From positions 992,001 through 1,056,000 of the forward strand of contig CM065650.1 in assembly GCA_033220425.1 (NCBI GenBank): a DNA stretch of 64,000 nt, given 5' to 3'. A program made the position numbers and the translations under genes. Shown here piece after piece: positions 33,574-45,594 of this stretch (positions are counted from its first letter, which is position 1; each line of letters begins with the position of its first letter). The notes under the pieces are model-generated. The model made no database searches and was not told the DNA's origin. It was given only the letters and a program-made list of their open reading frames with translations. Source of the DNA: Lepraria neglecta. Lineage: Eukaryota; Ascomycota; Lecanoromycetes; Lecanorales; Stereocaulaceae.

Positions 33574-35988
33574 ATGACTGGCATCCTCGCTGTGTGCCTC
33601 ACGTTGATCAGCCCTTGTATATATAAGATTTTTGTGAGCTTCGCGGTCTGGTCAGAGTCGTACTGGAGCAGAAAGCCGTCTCCTTCGCCTGAGAGTTGGG
33701 CCCTACTACCAGATGGGATGCCTCAAATGAATTATGGAACTGGACAAAGATCCAAAGGTACTAAAAGGTCCAAGACGCCAAATACTAACCGTCTACTCGA
33801 CGGTGCAACCGGAGACGCCCCTAGTAGCCAAAACAGCACCCTTGATCCTTCTCAAACTTCTAAGTGGGATGGCAGGGCAAACCAATCCCCAGAAGCTTCA
33901 ACAGTACCGCGATCGACGAATAGTAACGGGGCAACAATGCCAGATACTGAATTTTCCGACATCCCCCTCGGGGGAGCATCCGGAGATCTGCCTAGAGGCC
34001 AACGTAGTACTGTTGATCTTTCTCAGAATGCATCCAACGAGGAATACAGACCAGGTCCGTCCTCAGGATACTCATACAACAGCTCGAACGACGAATCTGC
34101 CTCTGCCCAAAGAAATTCTCCAGGCAAATCAATACGACGAACTTCGGACAGTAGCAAAGACTTAGAAAGCGAGACAGGCTCTGTTAAAGAAGCAGAAGGT
34201 GCGATTCTTGCGCTGAATGGCACGCACGACAGTCGCGGAGCTGTGTGGAGATACATAAAAATCATGCACCACGGCACAGCCGAGCAACGCAAATCTCAAT
34301 CCATACCAATGCTTCTAGTAGTAATCCTCCTCTTCGGATTTTTTGCGGCGCTCGCAATAGCGAACATATCATCAGCCAGAATCGCTTCCGATAGAGTCGG
34401 GTTATCTTCGTCACAACATTGCGGTCTCTGGGAATTCGATGCAGGGGCAGGCGATGAGCCCGCTCGTCGCGATGATCGCCACAACTACCAAAAGGAAGCT
34501 CAGGCAAGCCAGTATGCTCGCACCTGCTACATTGCTCCAGACCTCCCCACTACTCTATCCTGCGGGTTTTTTTATAATCAGAGTATCGCATTCGGCACGA
34601 AGATCGGCCAGCGATGTCCGTTTGAGTCACAGGAACTCTGCTTTGATGGGCTTTACTCCGCCGTCACCTTTGACACTGGCCCTGTTGACGCCAGTATCAT
34701 CGGTATCAATGCTCCTCTGACGCACAAATTTCGACGTAAAACAACTTGCTCCCCATTGAACATGTCGGAACCGTATATCACGAGGTCTGATCGACCCACA
34801 AACGACACATACCTGTATAATTACGGCCCAAAGAATCGTGGCAGTATGAATCATACTTTCCAGACACAAGGGCATCCATTCGATTGGCTTGTACCGGTGT
34901 ATTCGGTTAAGTAAGCTCCAATTCCGTCCAATGCTCATTGCGTATTGCTTCATCACAGCCAGGTACTGATGTCTAGTAGCACGTACATATCGTCGCTGGA
35001 CCCCTCGAAAGATTACTGGACACCAATACCCTCCCTAAGACCACCTCCTTATAGCACTATAACAATTATCTTCGTCTCTTCGATGCACATCTACCACAGC
35101 AAGTCGACCTTTGACCCTATATTCCATGCCACGGAACCACGTTATTTCGAGGACGTCCAAGAACCCTACTTCTACAACTCTGACCCGCGAGCCACAGCCC
35201 TGGCCTGCGTAGATACCACCGAACTTTGCTCTCCAGACGGCAAAATATGCTGGCCAACGAATACAGCTGTCCCGCCAGACATTTCTGCTTCGCCAGCTCT
35301 ATGGCTGACGAACCTATCTTTGATACACTCAAACACCTACGATTCACTCAAATGGCGCCTAGGCACTGCTCTTCTCGCGCAGGAAAAAGTCAGTCAATCC
35401 GTCTCTCGGCCTTTGAGTGATCATCATTGGCAGCTCGAAGCTAGCCATTTGTTCGCCACTTCCCTCGCGCGCATCCAGTACGATGCCTGGGCAATCGCTA
35501 CGGGGCAAGATCGCGAGCGAATTGGACATGTGAATACTACGAATAATTACACGCCTGAGGCTCAAGGTCATCTTTGTGGATTGTACAAGTTCAAGACTTC
35601 TGACTATACCAATATCAATTTGGTGGCATTTGTTGGACTTATTGTACTGGCGTTCGTGATTTTTGTTTTGAGCTGGAACGCGAGCTTTATAGGATTAGGA
35701 GCGGCCGACAAAGATAAGGATGAGGGAGTGTCTGGGGGAGCCTCTGAGGAAGTCTCTGAGGGTCCCTCTGAGGGATCGTCTAGTGGAGTTCCTAAGGGAG
35801 AGCCCAAGGGAAAGTCCAAGGGAGTCTCTGAGGAATCGTCCGAAGGAGTTCTTGTTATCGACGTCCTTGTTAGATTCATTGGTTCTGGTATTGTGTCTTT
35901 TTGCCAGTGGCTGTACCGCTGCGTCAAGGATCGGAAGAAGTCTAGGGCTGATCCGCCATTTATTAGTGGCGCAGAACGGGAAGCATAA
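33574..35988 (+). CDS. fungal membrane protein with cysteine-containing ectodomain, unknown role
   Basis: Two exons (33574-34910, 34959-35988; 48-nt intron) give 788 aa. The N terminus is hydrophobic (ILAVCLTLISPCIYKIFVSF). A long Ser/Asn/Pro-rich region follows. A membrane helix (SIPMLLVVILLFGFFAALAI) precedes an extracytoplasmic domain of about 420 residues with many Cys and N-glycosylation sequons (NMS, NHT, NTT, NLS). A second helix is NLVAFVGLIVLAFVIFVLSW, and the cytoplasmic tail starts with a Ser/Gly/Glu repeat. The intron joins YSVN to QVLMSSS in phase 2. Such proteins recur in plant-associated and saprobic Leotiomycetes and Sordariomycetes as accessory genes without a known function. 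An extra 5' exon cannot be excluded. Confidence 0.68.
35720..35858 (+). repeat. degenerate short repeats encoding Ser/Gly/Glu-rich tail
   Basis: Imperfect units of 9-12 bases such as GAGGGAGTGTCTGG and AAGGGAGAGCCCAAG encode E/K-G-x-S/P steps in the cytoplasmic tail of the membrane protein. Confidence 0.55.
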
Positions 35989-36975
35989 TCTAATTATCTA
36001 TTTATACACAAATGAAGGATGCGATAGTTACAGAGGTACTCGATCAGGGCTACTCAATCAGAGATACTTAATCAGTTGCCGGATTTTACGAATTCAGACT
36101 CAGCGACACAGGCCACGATTCAAGTCCGTGAATGGGACTAGCAGCTACGTAGACTTGTAGGAAAAAGTCGAGGGCTTCTTACAAAACGAAATCAGCTGTT
36201 CTATATGTAAGGTGGGTAGGGACTTGCAGCCATAAGCTTGTCCCGACTTGCCGTAAACACTAGGCATGCTATCTTTGCCGGAAATGTAGCCACTCAAGAT
36301 GATACAAGCTGTTCCCATGTATTTGAGAATTCCTTCGTTTTCGAGTCTTGCCGAGTCTTCTATGAGGCTTTGGAATCGTTGTAGAAGGCATGTACGAGAT
36401 ATCTAATAGAATTTCTGTTTGAGATAAGAACTGTATTAGAGAAGTATCTAGCTATAAGATATCTAATGGAGTCTTTAATAGAGCGAGAAATAAACTGGAT
36501 AATTTTCCTTTCTTCGTGATTCGATTTATACGCGCGCCCTTACACTTAGCCTATTCCGGATAGGGTCTATATCTTTCGTTAATGACAAGGGCCTTGCGTG
36601 ATGCCCAATACAGCCCAACAGTAGAATTGATAGCACAGTCATGTGGACGCTCGAATGCTTCTTAGCCAGGCTTTCAGCTCCCACTGGAGTGCCACGCATA
36701 CAGTGGGACAAGGTGGGAGACCTTAAAAAGCCGCATGGCGTCCGCTTACTGCGAACTCAAGACCATGTCGTCAACCTTCGGCCAACTAATACGCCCTATC
36801 CAAGCTTCGAGTGGCCAATCAATTCTCATTCATCTAAATAGTAGATAGGTACGAAGGCCCGGGGTTCTTTCGCTTCCAAAAGACAGACGGAGAAATAAAA
36901 AGGATTCTCGATTTAAGAACTTGGAGTAGCGGCGGCCCGGAACCCTACCGGAGGAAAGTATCTAAAGCGCAAGTT
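35989..36975. other. intergenic with AT-rich patch
   Basis: 36390-36500 is AT-rich with repeated AGATATCTAAT strings and may be RIP-altered. A 66-codon frame at 36641-36841 may be the first exon of the ankyrin pseudogene that follows, but no splice is obvious. Confidence 0.35.
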
Positions 36976-39198
36976 TTGGTGATACAACAGGCCTTGAAAA
37001 CCCTTCACGACGGATTCGTCGAAGATTTTAGTCTCGGAGTAGCATCAGCTCGAGTCCAGGATTGTCGTGGTAGCACTCTACTATGTGTAAGGACCCTTTC
37101 TTTACATCGTCTCTGCCATCAACTGAAGCTTCCTGGGATCGGCAGGAACTTGTCAGCTTGATGGTGTATCTCTGGTACATACAAAACGACGAGAGACGTT
37201 ACAGAGATCCTCATCAGGGATGGACTCCCCGTCAATGCTGTAGCCGAAGTGTGAGACTATGTTCTGCTATATCTGCCTACCTGGCTGACATGAACACACG
37301 ACTCATCAGCTTTCTATCCTCTCCTACGCGTAGGCAAACTGCCCTTTCAATATTTCGCAGAAAGCTTCAGCTACAGGATGGCATAACACCGAAGATTTCG
37401 AACTTCCTTGACCTGCTGTCCAGTCATCATGCTGCGGCCTACTCTTTTGAGGTGGACGGTGTAAGATTTAGATCGGAATTTTTCGTGGAGTTCTTGATCT
37501 GGCCATAGGTACGTTTTATGCAGGTTTCAAAGTACTGAGTCCAATTTATGCACAGAATCTCATCAATTCAATCGGCAGAATACGGCTGCTCCAGATCATC
37601 TCTGGCGATAATAAGTCGAGATCGCGGGGAGTTAGACCATCTCATCCAAACAGGAGCTCACGACGTAAACGATACGATGGCAGCGCCGTATTAACCACTT
37701 TGTTTTGCCGTTGGATGGCCCGCAGGTATGAACATACTCTTGGATGCCGGCGCTGACACTTCAAATGCGATCCATTGCGCTATAACCTACGAAGATGACG
37801 TGGGCTTGAAGGCACCCCTGGATCGTGGTAGCTGTCTATTTGCCCCCTCGATCACTCCGAAGGCTCGGAATTTTGGGCATGTGGGCTGGGATTCCGAGTC
37901 CATCTTGAGTTACGCGCTGTGATATACTCGAGTCCGCAGGAACTTCAACCCGAAAATCCTTCCTTTGATTATCGAAGCTTTGGCTCGTTCACGGCGATAC
38001 TTTATGGCGCTGGCAAACAAACACTTACCGATTTCAACACTAAGGCGGCTTGGTTGGAAGGATTCGAACGATGACGGCACGTTTGACTCAGCTGCAATTG
38101 TAGTCTTCAGATGTCTCGAGGACGCAGGTGTCAAGACAACAGATGCCCTGCGACCAGGCCCAATGAAAACGGGTTATCATGATACCTGGATGACAGCAGC
38201 TTGTGCTGAGACATTATTCTCTGCCCACTTCTGGGAGGTTGACATGCTTGACAAGCAGAGTTTCACACCGCTGCTCCTTAATTGTCACCATGAAGGCAGT
38301 GGCACTTGTTGGGAGCGGAACATGTGCCTTTTATGGTTTCTCAGACATGGTGTAAGACAAGTAGTATTTCCAGAGCTGAATGGAAACAGTATATTACATA
38401 TACTTGCGTCGAATCTGAGATATCGATGGAACCCCGGGCCACCAAACAAACATCTGCTTGTCGAGTTTATGCCTTCCCTGCCCAAGCTTATTGGGAGATT
38501 TTCCTTCTACTGCCGCCGGATACAAGAGACGATTGCCACTGTTTCTGCTCAAACGGCGGATGTTCACCCCTAAGTGTGCTTCTCAAACACTTGAAGCTCT
38601 CGAAAAGATTTTGGGGACCAAAGATGTTGCAATGTGGCAATAGGCTGGGAAGGATGTCTAGCTAATGGGTGCCCCCAGGGCCCCATATATGGCCAAGACA
38701 GACAAAGAACGGCTAGCAACAGGCTTCTGGAATCACATAGAAAGCAATCAAGCAACGGATTGCAACGAAAGATATACAATTTTGTGGGAGGACAAGAAGC
38801 GACTGGTGGAACTTTGGAGATTTTGCCCTTCACGAGAGATAAGCCCACTGGACTATGCCGATGCCTATAGATTCGAGGTACTTGAGAGGCTGGGAATGAG
38901 ACACACTTGCTGCAAATTCGTCAGCTGTGATGCCTATAACATAACTGAATCCGGGATAATAATGCCTTATCTTTCCCTCAACATCCAGATACTAGAGCCT
39001 TCCGAGATAAAGGAACTTCACGAAGAGGATGATTTTCTCCGGGGCCAGCTTGATGCCTTGATGGAGTTATGCGGCGATCTCCACCTACGATTTCACGAAC
39101 ATTACGACAAATTTTGGGGCGTGTGGTGGGACGCCATAAAGGAGTTTGTTCCGATAGAAGTCTGGATCTCTATTGTAGGTACCGCTGACGTTCGATAA
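36976..39198 (+). pseudogene. ankyrin-type accessory protein, disrupted
   Basis: Fragments occur in family order but in shifting frames: GFVEDFSLGVASARVQDCRG, LWYIQNDERRYRDPHQGW, an ankyrin-like MNILLDAGADTSNAIHCA, FDSAAIVVFRCLEDAGV, NGNSILHILASNLRY, DDCHCFCSNGGCSPLSVL, FEVLERLGMRHTCCKF and EVWISIVGTADVR before the stop at 39198. The DDCHCFCS...GC segment followed by ERLGMRHTCC is characteristic of a fungal ankyrin family whose C-terminal part is Cys-rich. Frame changes near 38560-38640 and stops between 37510 and 37965 show it is not a single open gene, although a few introns may account for some breaks. Function unknown. Confidence 0.65.
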
Positions 39199-39789
39199 GA
39201 AGACGACACACTACCAATACATAAATACGAGCTGAGTTCAGCGCTCCAAAAAATGGAGCAATGAGTGATGGATGCCATCCAGAATCCTTTGGATAGATAA
39301 GGTATACAGATACCAGTACTTTACAGCGCCTTCTGATACCTTGAACTAGGTACTCTACCGGAGCCTCTACCCTAGATACCTTAATTAATGAGTTTTGATT
39401 ATAGTACTAAGATATGTTACCTTATTTAGTACCTTAGGGTACTAAGGTGTATTACCCTAGCTCTTTACTAAAGTGGTCATTTCCGAGCGAGCCCCGACTG
39501 AGCTACTGGAAGAGTTCTGTTCTACTTTCCTGCCAAGATGTGGCATCACGGGTCTTATGGGATGCTGAAAGCTTTTGATTCAAGTCATCCCAGAAAACAA
39601 TAAGATATAAGGTAGCCTCATCATACCTAGTATTATTTGACGGATTAGGAAATCTAGCCGAGACCATCGCGGCAGGCGAACCTCTCCCAAACTAAACATC
39701 CTTCCCACATACCCATCCATTTCCCACGTCTTCCCCACCAAAGCTAGAAAGCCTTTCTCACAGTTTTCCAATCCTCACCAACGTCGACA
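39199..39789. other. intergenic, AT-rich with small inverted repeats
   Basis: 39320-39470 repeats TACCTTA/TAAGGTA-like words, including ACCTTAGGGTACTAAGGT. It may be a RIP-altered relic. The 3' part is the NudC promoter. Confidence 0.4.
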
Positions 39790-40465
39790 ATGTCCACCTC
39801 ACCAACGCCCTCAGAGCGCGAAAAGAAGGATAAGGAAGACCGTGCCAGAGAAGCAGAAGAGCAAGCTAAGCTACCCTATAAATGGACGCAAACAATACAA
39901 GACCTCGATATAACAGTTCCTGTGCCGTCGAATTTACGGGGCAAGGATATCGTGGTGGATATGAAGAAGATGTACCTCAAAGCTGGGGTGAAGGGGCAGG
40001 AGCCCGTGATTGATGTACGCATACTGCCCACCGAGCCATCTAGCTTTTGACAGCCCAACCCCACATCCTACCTCATATAAAAGCAGCATTCTGACGCTCA
40101 CTACCTCCCCACAGGGTCCCCTCCCCCACGAAATCCACCCCTCCGAATCAACCTGGACGCTCGAAACCGTCACCGCCGGCAAAGAAATCTCCCTCCACCT
40201 CGACAAAACAAACAAGCAACAGTGGTGGGCCTCCGTCACCACCAACAGCCCCTACTTCCTCGATACCTCGAAAATCACGCCCGAGAATTCGAAGCTAGGG
40301 GATCTAGACGGGGAGACGAGAGGAATGGTGGAAAAAATGATGTATGACCAGCGGCAGAAGGAGATGGGGAAGCCGACGAGTGATGAGGAGGGCAAGATGG
40401 CGATGTTGGAGAAATTTAAGATGCAGCATCCGGAGATGGATTTTAGTAATGCTAAGATGGGTTGA
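39790..40465 (+). CDS. nudC: nuclear movement protein NudC (CS domain)
   Basis: Two exons, 39790-40014 and 40115-40465, split by a 100-nt intron, give 191 aa. An acidic/basic N-terminal coil ([19 protein letters not shown]) leads to the CS/p23-like domain: [55 protein letters not shown] and [20 protein letters not shown]. The end, [17 protein letters not shown], is diagnostic of NudC. In Aspergillus NudC supports dynein-dependent nuclear migration and works as an Hsp90 cochaperone. Start is fixed by the conserved length. Confidence 0.95.
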
Positions 40466-41223
40466 GAACACGGGTTCATCTATAGTGGAGTGAGGGAGGG
40501 GGGGATTGGTGATATGCATAGCGCTGGTGGGCATGAGTGATAATTAATGAGAGCAGTTACATGAAGAGCTTGTGAAAAGGACAGGCAGGCAGGATCGGTG
40601 CGGTCGAAGCAAAAGAAATTGAATTAAAAGACCACCCTAATATGTACAAAACATCCGTGAGCCAAGCGGAAAAAAACACGACCATTCAAACGAAAACAAG
40701 GTTTCCAATATCTGCTCTGTTTCCTTCTCCCGCTACTTCTTCGTGAAATCTGGCCTCCAACGTGACCCTAGTAGTCTTTGTCTCGCTAGCAAAATCCTCG
40801 TCTCCTGCAGCAGCCCCCTCAGCACCGGTCTCATTCCTCGGCAGCACAACCTCCCCATACTTCTTAACAACAGCAACCCCTCAACTATCGGTAGTGTCTC
40901 ATTGCATTTGTCTGCTTTAGCATATTGTCGTTCTTTTGATATTTGGTGAGCGGGCTGATAGAATGGGAAGTTGGGTTTTGAAGTTTTGAAGCGAAATCCA
41001 CCGACCACCGATGCAGTAAAGTGTAAAAATCATGATTCAACTATAAGAATGAGTACTACCAAGCTCGAATCTCGCCCCGTAAAAAAATCTTTCAAGTATT
41101 CAAATGCTTTTCCTGCCGCATGCTTGTCAATTCACCCGCAAGACATAATACCGTAGACCCCAAATCCTTACCCCCCCGAACAACCTACAACCCATCCATA
41201 TGCCCTCTTCCCCACCGAAATCC
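40466..41223. other. intergenic with an unassigned minus-strand frame
   Basis: On the minus strand, 40880-40686 reads VAVVKKYGEVVLPRNETGAE and ends NRADIGNLVFV. It is protein-like but has no ATG; an upstream frame (41008-40880) would join it if one G were added to a G run near 40880, or an acceptor at GTTAAG could start the exon. Not recognised. Confidence 0.3.
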
Positions 41224-42666
41224 CTAAAATCCCCCCAACCAGTCACCCATCTTTGCAACCTTCCTCCCAACATCCACCTCACCCGCCTCCAATACTTCCA
41301 CCGCATCTTCAGCTTTACGCTTCTCGCCCACCTTAGTAGCAGCTTCCGGTGCAGTAACAGCCGCAGCCTCTGAAACAAATTCCGCTAGTAAATCCACTGC
41401 GGTTTCCAAAGCAGGCTCAGCTGGATCTTCCAGGGTTGGTTCAACAGGAGAATATGCTGCTACTTCAGGAGCAGGTGTAATGATCGCCGCCGATGTAGAA
41501 GCGTCTTCGTCCTCTCCGCCTCTTAGTTGACTCCCATATCCTCCACTTCCCTCCTTTGCACTCCTCGCTCCGTCTTCAGCCTCGTTCTCCTGGGTCTTAA
41601 CGTTTGCTCCATTCTGCAAGTATTCACTACCGTGCACTCCGCGCGGGCACTTCTCGTGGTGCGTTACAGTCGACACCATGTCAGGGTCAAGCAAGTTGAA
41701 CGTCACCTGATACAGAGGGCGTTTATTAACAGTACCGGCGTTGAACCAGTGGGGTTTAAAAGGTTGGTGGGCGTTGATGATTTCAAGGGGAGAAGGATCA
41801 TCTGCGGTAGGAGGAGGAGCAGGAGCGGATTGCGATGGTTGGCGATGACAATTTACTTCGCTCGAAGGGAGACTTTGGTGGCTGAAGGATTGATGTGGAG
41901 ATGTATTGGCTTTGAGTTTGTTGTGCTTTGGAGCTGGATCCGGTTTGTTATGTTGCTCTTCCAGCTTTTCTTCCGTTCCGCCGTCGCCCTCGTTCTTATG
42001 AATCCTACGTGTCTCACGACGTGGCTCTCCGGAAACGTCTTCGAAGCGTTTCTCGCGCTCTTGACCTGTCAGTGCGTCAATGTCCAAGAGGTCAAGTGTG
42101 CGTATGAGCTGTTGGCGTTGCTCGTCCTCCGCATTGTAAACGCTATTGTCGACCTCCTCATCATCCATACCATCCAAACGTTCCTCACGAACTGGCTCCT
42201 CGCGAAACCCCTCAAGATTCTCGTCCCCAGATCTCTGATGCCGTCGAGTCACCAGTGTCTCAGGATGCAGCCTGTCAAGATTGCGAGCGGGCAGTTGGTG
42301 TCCATACTGCTGTTGTGTAGATGAATTAACCTGTAGCTGCTGACGCCCGGCCGCTTGAGATTTTCTATCAGCATGCACATTCGAAGCTCTGGCAGCAGGG
42401 CCACGATAGCCGAAGGAATATCCACATTTTCGATATGGTTCGAAGGGCCGCTTCGTGCTTCGTCTTCGGGCTTCCACCATTGCCTCAAGGCCCAAGTAAT
42501 CAAGGGAGCGCGGATGTTGTTGAGGTGAATAATGATGTTGCTTTGAAGTTGCAGCGCCCTGAGACCCGGCAGACTGATCTAGCCGGTGTGGTGGGTCAGC
42601 TGCGACATTGACAGATCTCCTAGGCGGAAAAGCGGAGCGGTGGTGGCTGATTGGAGGACATGCCAT
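41224..42666 (-). CDS. intrinsically disordered, probably nuclear protein
   Basis: A single 480-aa frame with start MACPPISHHRSAFPPRRSVN. Composition is dominated by Gln, Glu, Arg, Ser and Pro. Two short ordered-looking segments stand out: RPFEPYRKCGYSFGYRGP and DPSPLEIINAHQPFKPHWFN, followed by RPLYQVTFNLLD. An acidic stretch (GMDDEEVDNSVYNAEDE) is central. A basic cluster EKRKAED near the end could be a nuclear signal. The final residues VAKMGDWLGGF are distinct. No family is recognised. The absence of stops over 1.4 kb and codon-like composition support coding. Confidence 0.6.
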   Translation of the reverse strand: MACPPISHHRSAFPPRRSVNVAADPPHRLDQSAGSQGAATSKQHHYSPQQHPRSLDYLGLEAMVEARRRSTKRPFEPYRKCGYSFGYRGPAARASNVHADRKSQAAGRQQLQVNSSTQQQYGHQLPARNLDRLHPETLVTRRHQRSGDENLEGFREEPVREERLDGMDDEEVDNSVYNAEDEQRQQLIRTLDLLDIDALTGQEREKRFEDVSGEPRRETRRIHKNEGDGGTEEKLEEQHNKPDPAPKHNKLKANTSPHQSFSHQSLPSSEVNCHRQPSQSAPAPPPTADDPSPLEIINAHQPFKPHWFNAGTVNKRPLYQVTFNLLDPDMVSTVTHHEKCPRGVHGSEYLQNGANVKTQENEAEDGARSAKEGSGGYGSQLRGGEDEDASTSAAIITPAPEVAAYSPVEPTLEDPAEPALETAVDLLAEFVSEAAAVTAPEAATKVGEKRKAEDAVEVLEAGEVDVGRKVAKMGDWLGGF

Positions 42667-42986
42667 GGCTATGACGAGGGTAGAAGCTTATTGATAGTGT
42701 GAAGAGATGATGGGATTGAGGAGGATGTGGTAAGGTAAGAGGGAGTATGTCGTGAAACAACGCAAGGTGTGGCTCAAGAGATAAATCATAACAACACTAG
42801 CTCATGCGTGATTAGCAGTCAAGCCCCTCGTACGCCGGGCAAGCAATGTTCTATAAAGCTTCTTGTTGTGGATAGACAATGAGGCACTGTAAGTGATGTG
42901 GGCCTAACAAACGATCCTCAATTGCCCGATCCTGCTAAACAAGCCGCCAAACTAAGTTCCCTCTATGCCAATTCTCAAGTCCTCCT

Positions 42987-43466
42987 TCACTGCCTATTTG
43001 CGAACTGGATGCGGTGACGTCTAACCGCTGCTTGGTTCAACCGCGCAAGTTCTTTGAGGACGCGCATCTCTGTGCTTGTGACCTCCTCCTCAATGGTGCT
43101 ACGTCAGTACTCTTGACTATAGACCATGGTGAACGAGGTACCGGGGAACATCGCACTTACTCGTTCTCTAAGGTCAGGGACATGCAGTCGTCGGCGAGAC
43201 GTAGAGTTATGCTATCGACTAGGACTGGAGCTTCAGTCAGCTTACGCATTTCCTTGTAATGATGTAACTCGGTCTCGATTACAATCGCGGTATTGGTGCC
43301 AGTCCCGGGACTGCTCGAGCGACGGACAGTTTGGAGCTAGTTGGGAGAACTCTCTAAGCTAAGGGCATGGTCAGCATCAGGGACGAACATAAACATGCTA
43401 CCCAGAGCTATTTTACTTACATCTCGTTGACGGAGCGAGCTGGTTGTTTGGAGTGTTTGTAGCCAT
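42987..43466 (-). CDS. small unknown protein, multi-exon
   Basis: ATG at 43466 begins MATNTPNNQLAPSTR. Downstream exons are well supported: TAIVIETELHHYKEMRKLTE, VDSITLRLADDCMSLTLEND, then, after a 67-nt-class intron (GTAAGT to CTGACGTAG), TIEEEVTSTEMRVLKELARL and a basic end RRHRIQFANRQ. The first junction (donor GTAAGT right after STR) does not match phase with the second exon, so either exon 1 is wrong or a base is missing. Acidic coil-like middle and basic end; not recognised. It lies upstream of, and in the same direction as, nothing obvious; the gene at 41224 follows on the same strand. Confidence 0.45.
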
Positions 43467-43580
43467 AGCGCGTGGTTGAGTGGGCGAAGTGTAGTTGACG
43501 ATAAATGGAAGCAGGTAGTAAGCTAGCAATGCGATTTGTACTGTGGCGGTGGGTAACAGAACACCCGTAGCTCTATATAT

Positions 43581-45594
43581 TTATCTGCTAAGTTTCTTTT
43601 CCCGTATGAACCCTTGGCGCTTAGGATTAGTGAGTGTTCTTGCATCCTCAAAGATTTGTTGCTTACAGCTGCTTAACATTGCAAAAGACACTATACACAG
43701 CATCAATACAAACCCATTCCGTGTCGCAATGCCATAGCAGTGCCTGACTATTTCTTGCACGTCTGGATCGAGGGTCTTGACGAATTCCAGGCTCTCCCGT
43801 ACTCTCTTGACTATCTTATCGGCATCTTTGCCACTGTTCAAGCGGTCCCGAAGCTGAGTTCTTAACGATTGCTGAACCACAGTGGCTGATAGTGACAGGC
43901 CTACGACAGACCCAAGAGACCGAAAGAGATACGAGCATGCTGTAGCGACGGCCTGATCTTCTATTGAAGCATTCGCAATGAGTCCAATCAACGATGTGGT
44001 CACGCCGATGCCGTTCGAGAAACCACCCATGACCAGTCCTACGGAGATTCCATACGTGTTGTTGGTCACCAGGCCAGTACAGAGCAGGATCGGGATCATG
44101 CCGAGCGTCAAGGTGGTGTATGCGCACACAGTGAGCCAGTAATATTTCCCAGTCCTTTGCATAAGCAGGCCACCGAACAAAGATCCGGAAACACCAGCGA
44201 CGATACCAGGCAGAAGTCTTACTCCAGCTTGAGAAGCGGAGAACCCGTCTACCGCTTGAAAGAAGAGTGGCAAATAGAAAAGAACACCAAACCAACCCCC
44301 AAAGCTGAAAAAGTTGCACAAGTAACATGCGATAAGGCTCCTTTCAAAAATGATCCGGGCTGGAGCAAATGGCGCCACTGCGACCTTGACTTCAACGAGC
44401 ACAAAGGCGATGAATAGTGGGAATGCCAGGCAAAGCGAGACGATAGTGACGATGTCAGACCAGGAATGGTTGGCGCCCCAATCTAGGCCGAGCAGCAAAG
44501 CGAAGACTGCAGCCACGAGCATGAATGCGCCGAGGAAGTCAATTCGACGGACTTTAGTTTTCCAGTCAGAGACTTCCTTCTCAGGAAGCTTTAGGATGAG
44601 AGCAACGCTGAGGATCGCTAGAGCACACATTGGGGCTTGTGCCAGGAATGCCCTAGAGGAGATCAGCCCGTCCTCTGCTTTGAGCAAAGCAGTCTTACCA
44701 TCGCCAGCTGACAGTGTCAGCCAAAATACCGCCTGCATCAGGTCAGCATCTTATAAACCTTCAGGATATGGCCAATTCAAACCAAGCGGTGCACCGCAAC
44801 CACCTCCAGATGCGTATATGATGTTGATAATGCCTTGCCAAGTCCCACGCTCGCGAAGGGGTACAACATCACTCATGATAATGGAGACGACAGTTGTCAT
44901 GCCACCACCGCCGATTCCTGCAAAGGCCTTGAGGCTTGCTTTAGCCTTGCAAGTCCTGATTGTTCGTTGTGTAGCTTACTCTTGCCGCAATGAGCTCGTT
45001 CATGTTCCTAGCCAGGCCACAGAAGAGGCATCCAAGACCAAAGATCGTGTAGGCGAACAGGAGGCATCCCTTCCGTCCAAAGATATCACTCAGCTTTCCG
45101 TACAGAGGTTGGAAGGAGGTCAGGGTTATGAAGTAGCTGCGTGAAGGACTAGTCAGCTACTAAGTTGAGAACAATGAGAGGTGAAGCGTACGCAGTAGCG
45201 ATCCATGATGTATTGCTCAGTGAATTCAAGTCACTTCCAATCTTCCCATAGCAAGACACGATAATGGTCTGATCTGCGGCCGCGAGGAAGATCTACAGCA
45301 CGTAAGTACCAGATGAATTACCACCTTGAAGAAGAGACTCACACCGATACTTAGTGCAGGCAATATGTATGCGAGCTTAGCTTTCACTTCTGGCATGCCC
45401 TCATACTGTGGTGCCCTCTCCTCGCCATTCGCCTGGCTCTCCTCATCTTCCGCAGGCTTCGGATCTCCATTCTGGTGGCCATTGACGCTCACACTGTCAA
45501 CTACCACACCATTGTGAGAGTTTCCGTCATCTAGCAAGCCGGTGCTATGCTTTCTGAGCAACGGAGAGGTCTCTGTTGCTTCGTGACGTTCCAT
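43581..45594 (-). CDS. MFS transporter, DHA2 type, vacuolar basic amino acid transporter-like
   Basis: Six exons: 45594-45343, 45292-45192, 45136-44980, 44927-44783, 44732-44699 and 44652-43581, total 1761 nt (586 aa). Introns are 46-55 nt. The N-terminal tail MERHEATETSPLLRKHSTG has an acidic dileucine-type signal (ETSPLL) as in vacuolar Vba/Fnx transporters. TM1 has LAAADQTIIVS; motif A is GKLSDIFGRKG; the next helices have RAFAGIGGGGM; motif C is GAPLGGILAD. About 14 membrane helices are expected (DHA2 count), with the later ones ending before LTNPKRQGFIREKK. Substrate could be basic amino acids or a drug; the dileucine motif favours the vacuole. A tiny 34-nt exon is unusual but needed for frame and fits DTVSWRW. 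Confidence 0.92.

Noticed and set aside
41527-42324. 265-codon plus-strand frame
   Set aside because: Antisense of the disordered 480-aa gene; no initiation context or family resemblance.
44350-45144. 264-codon plus-strand frame
   Set aside because: Antisense of the MFS transporter exons, crossing their introns.
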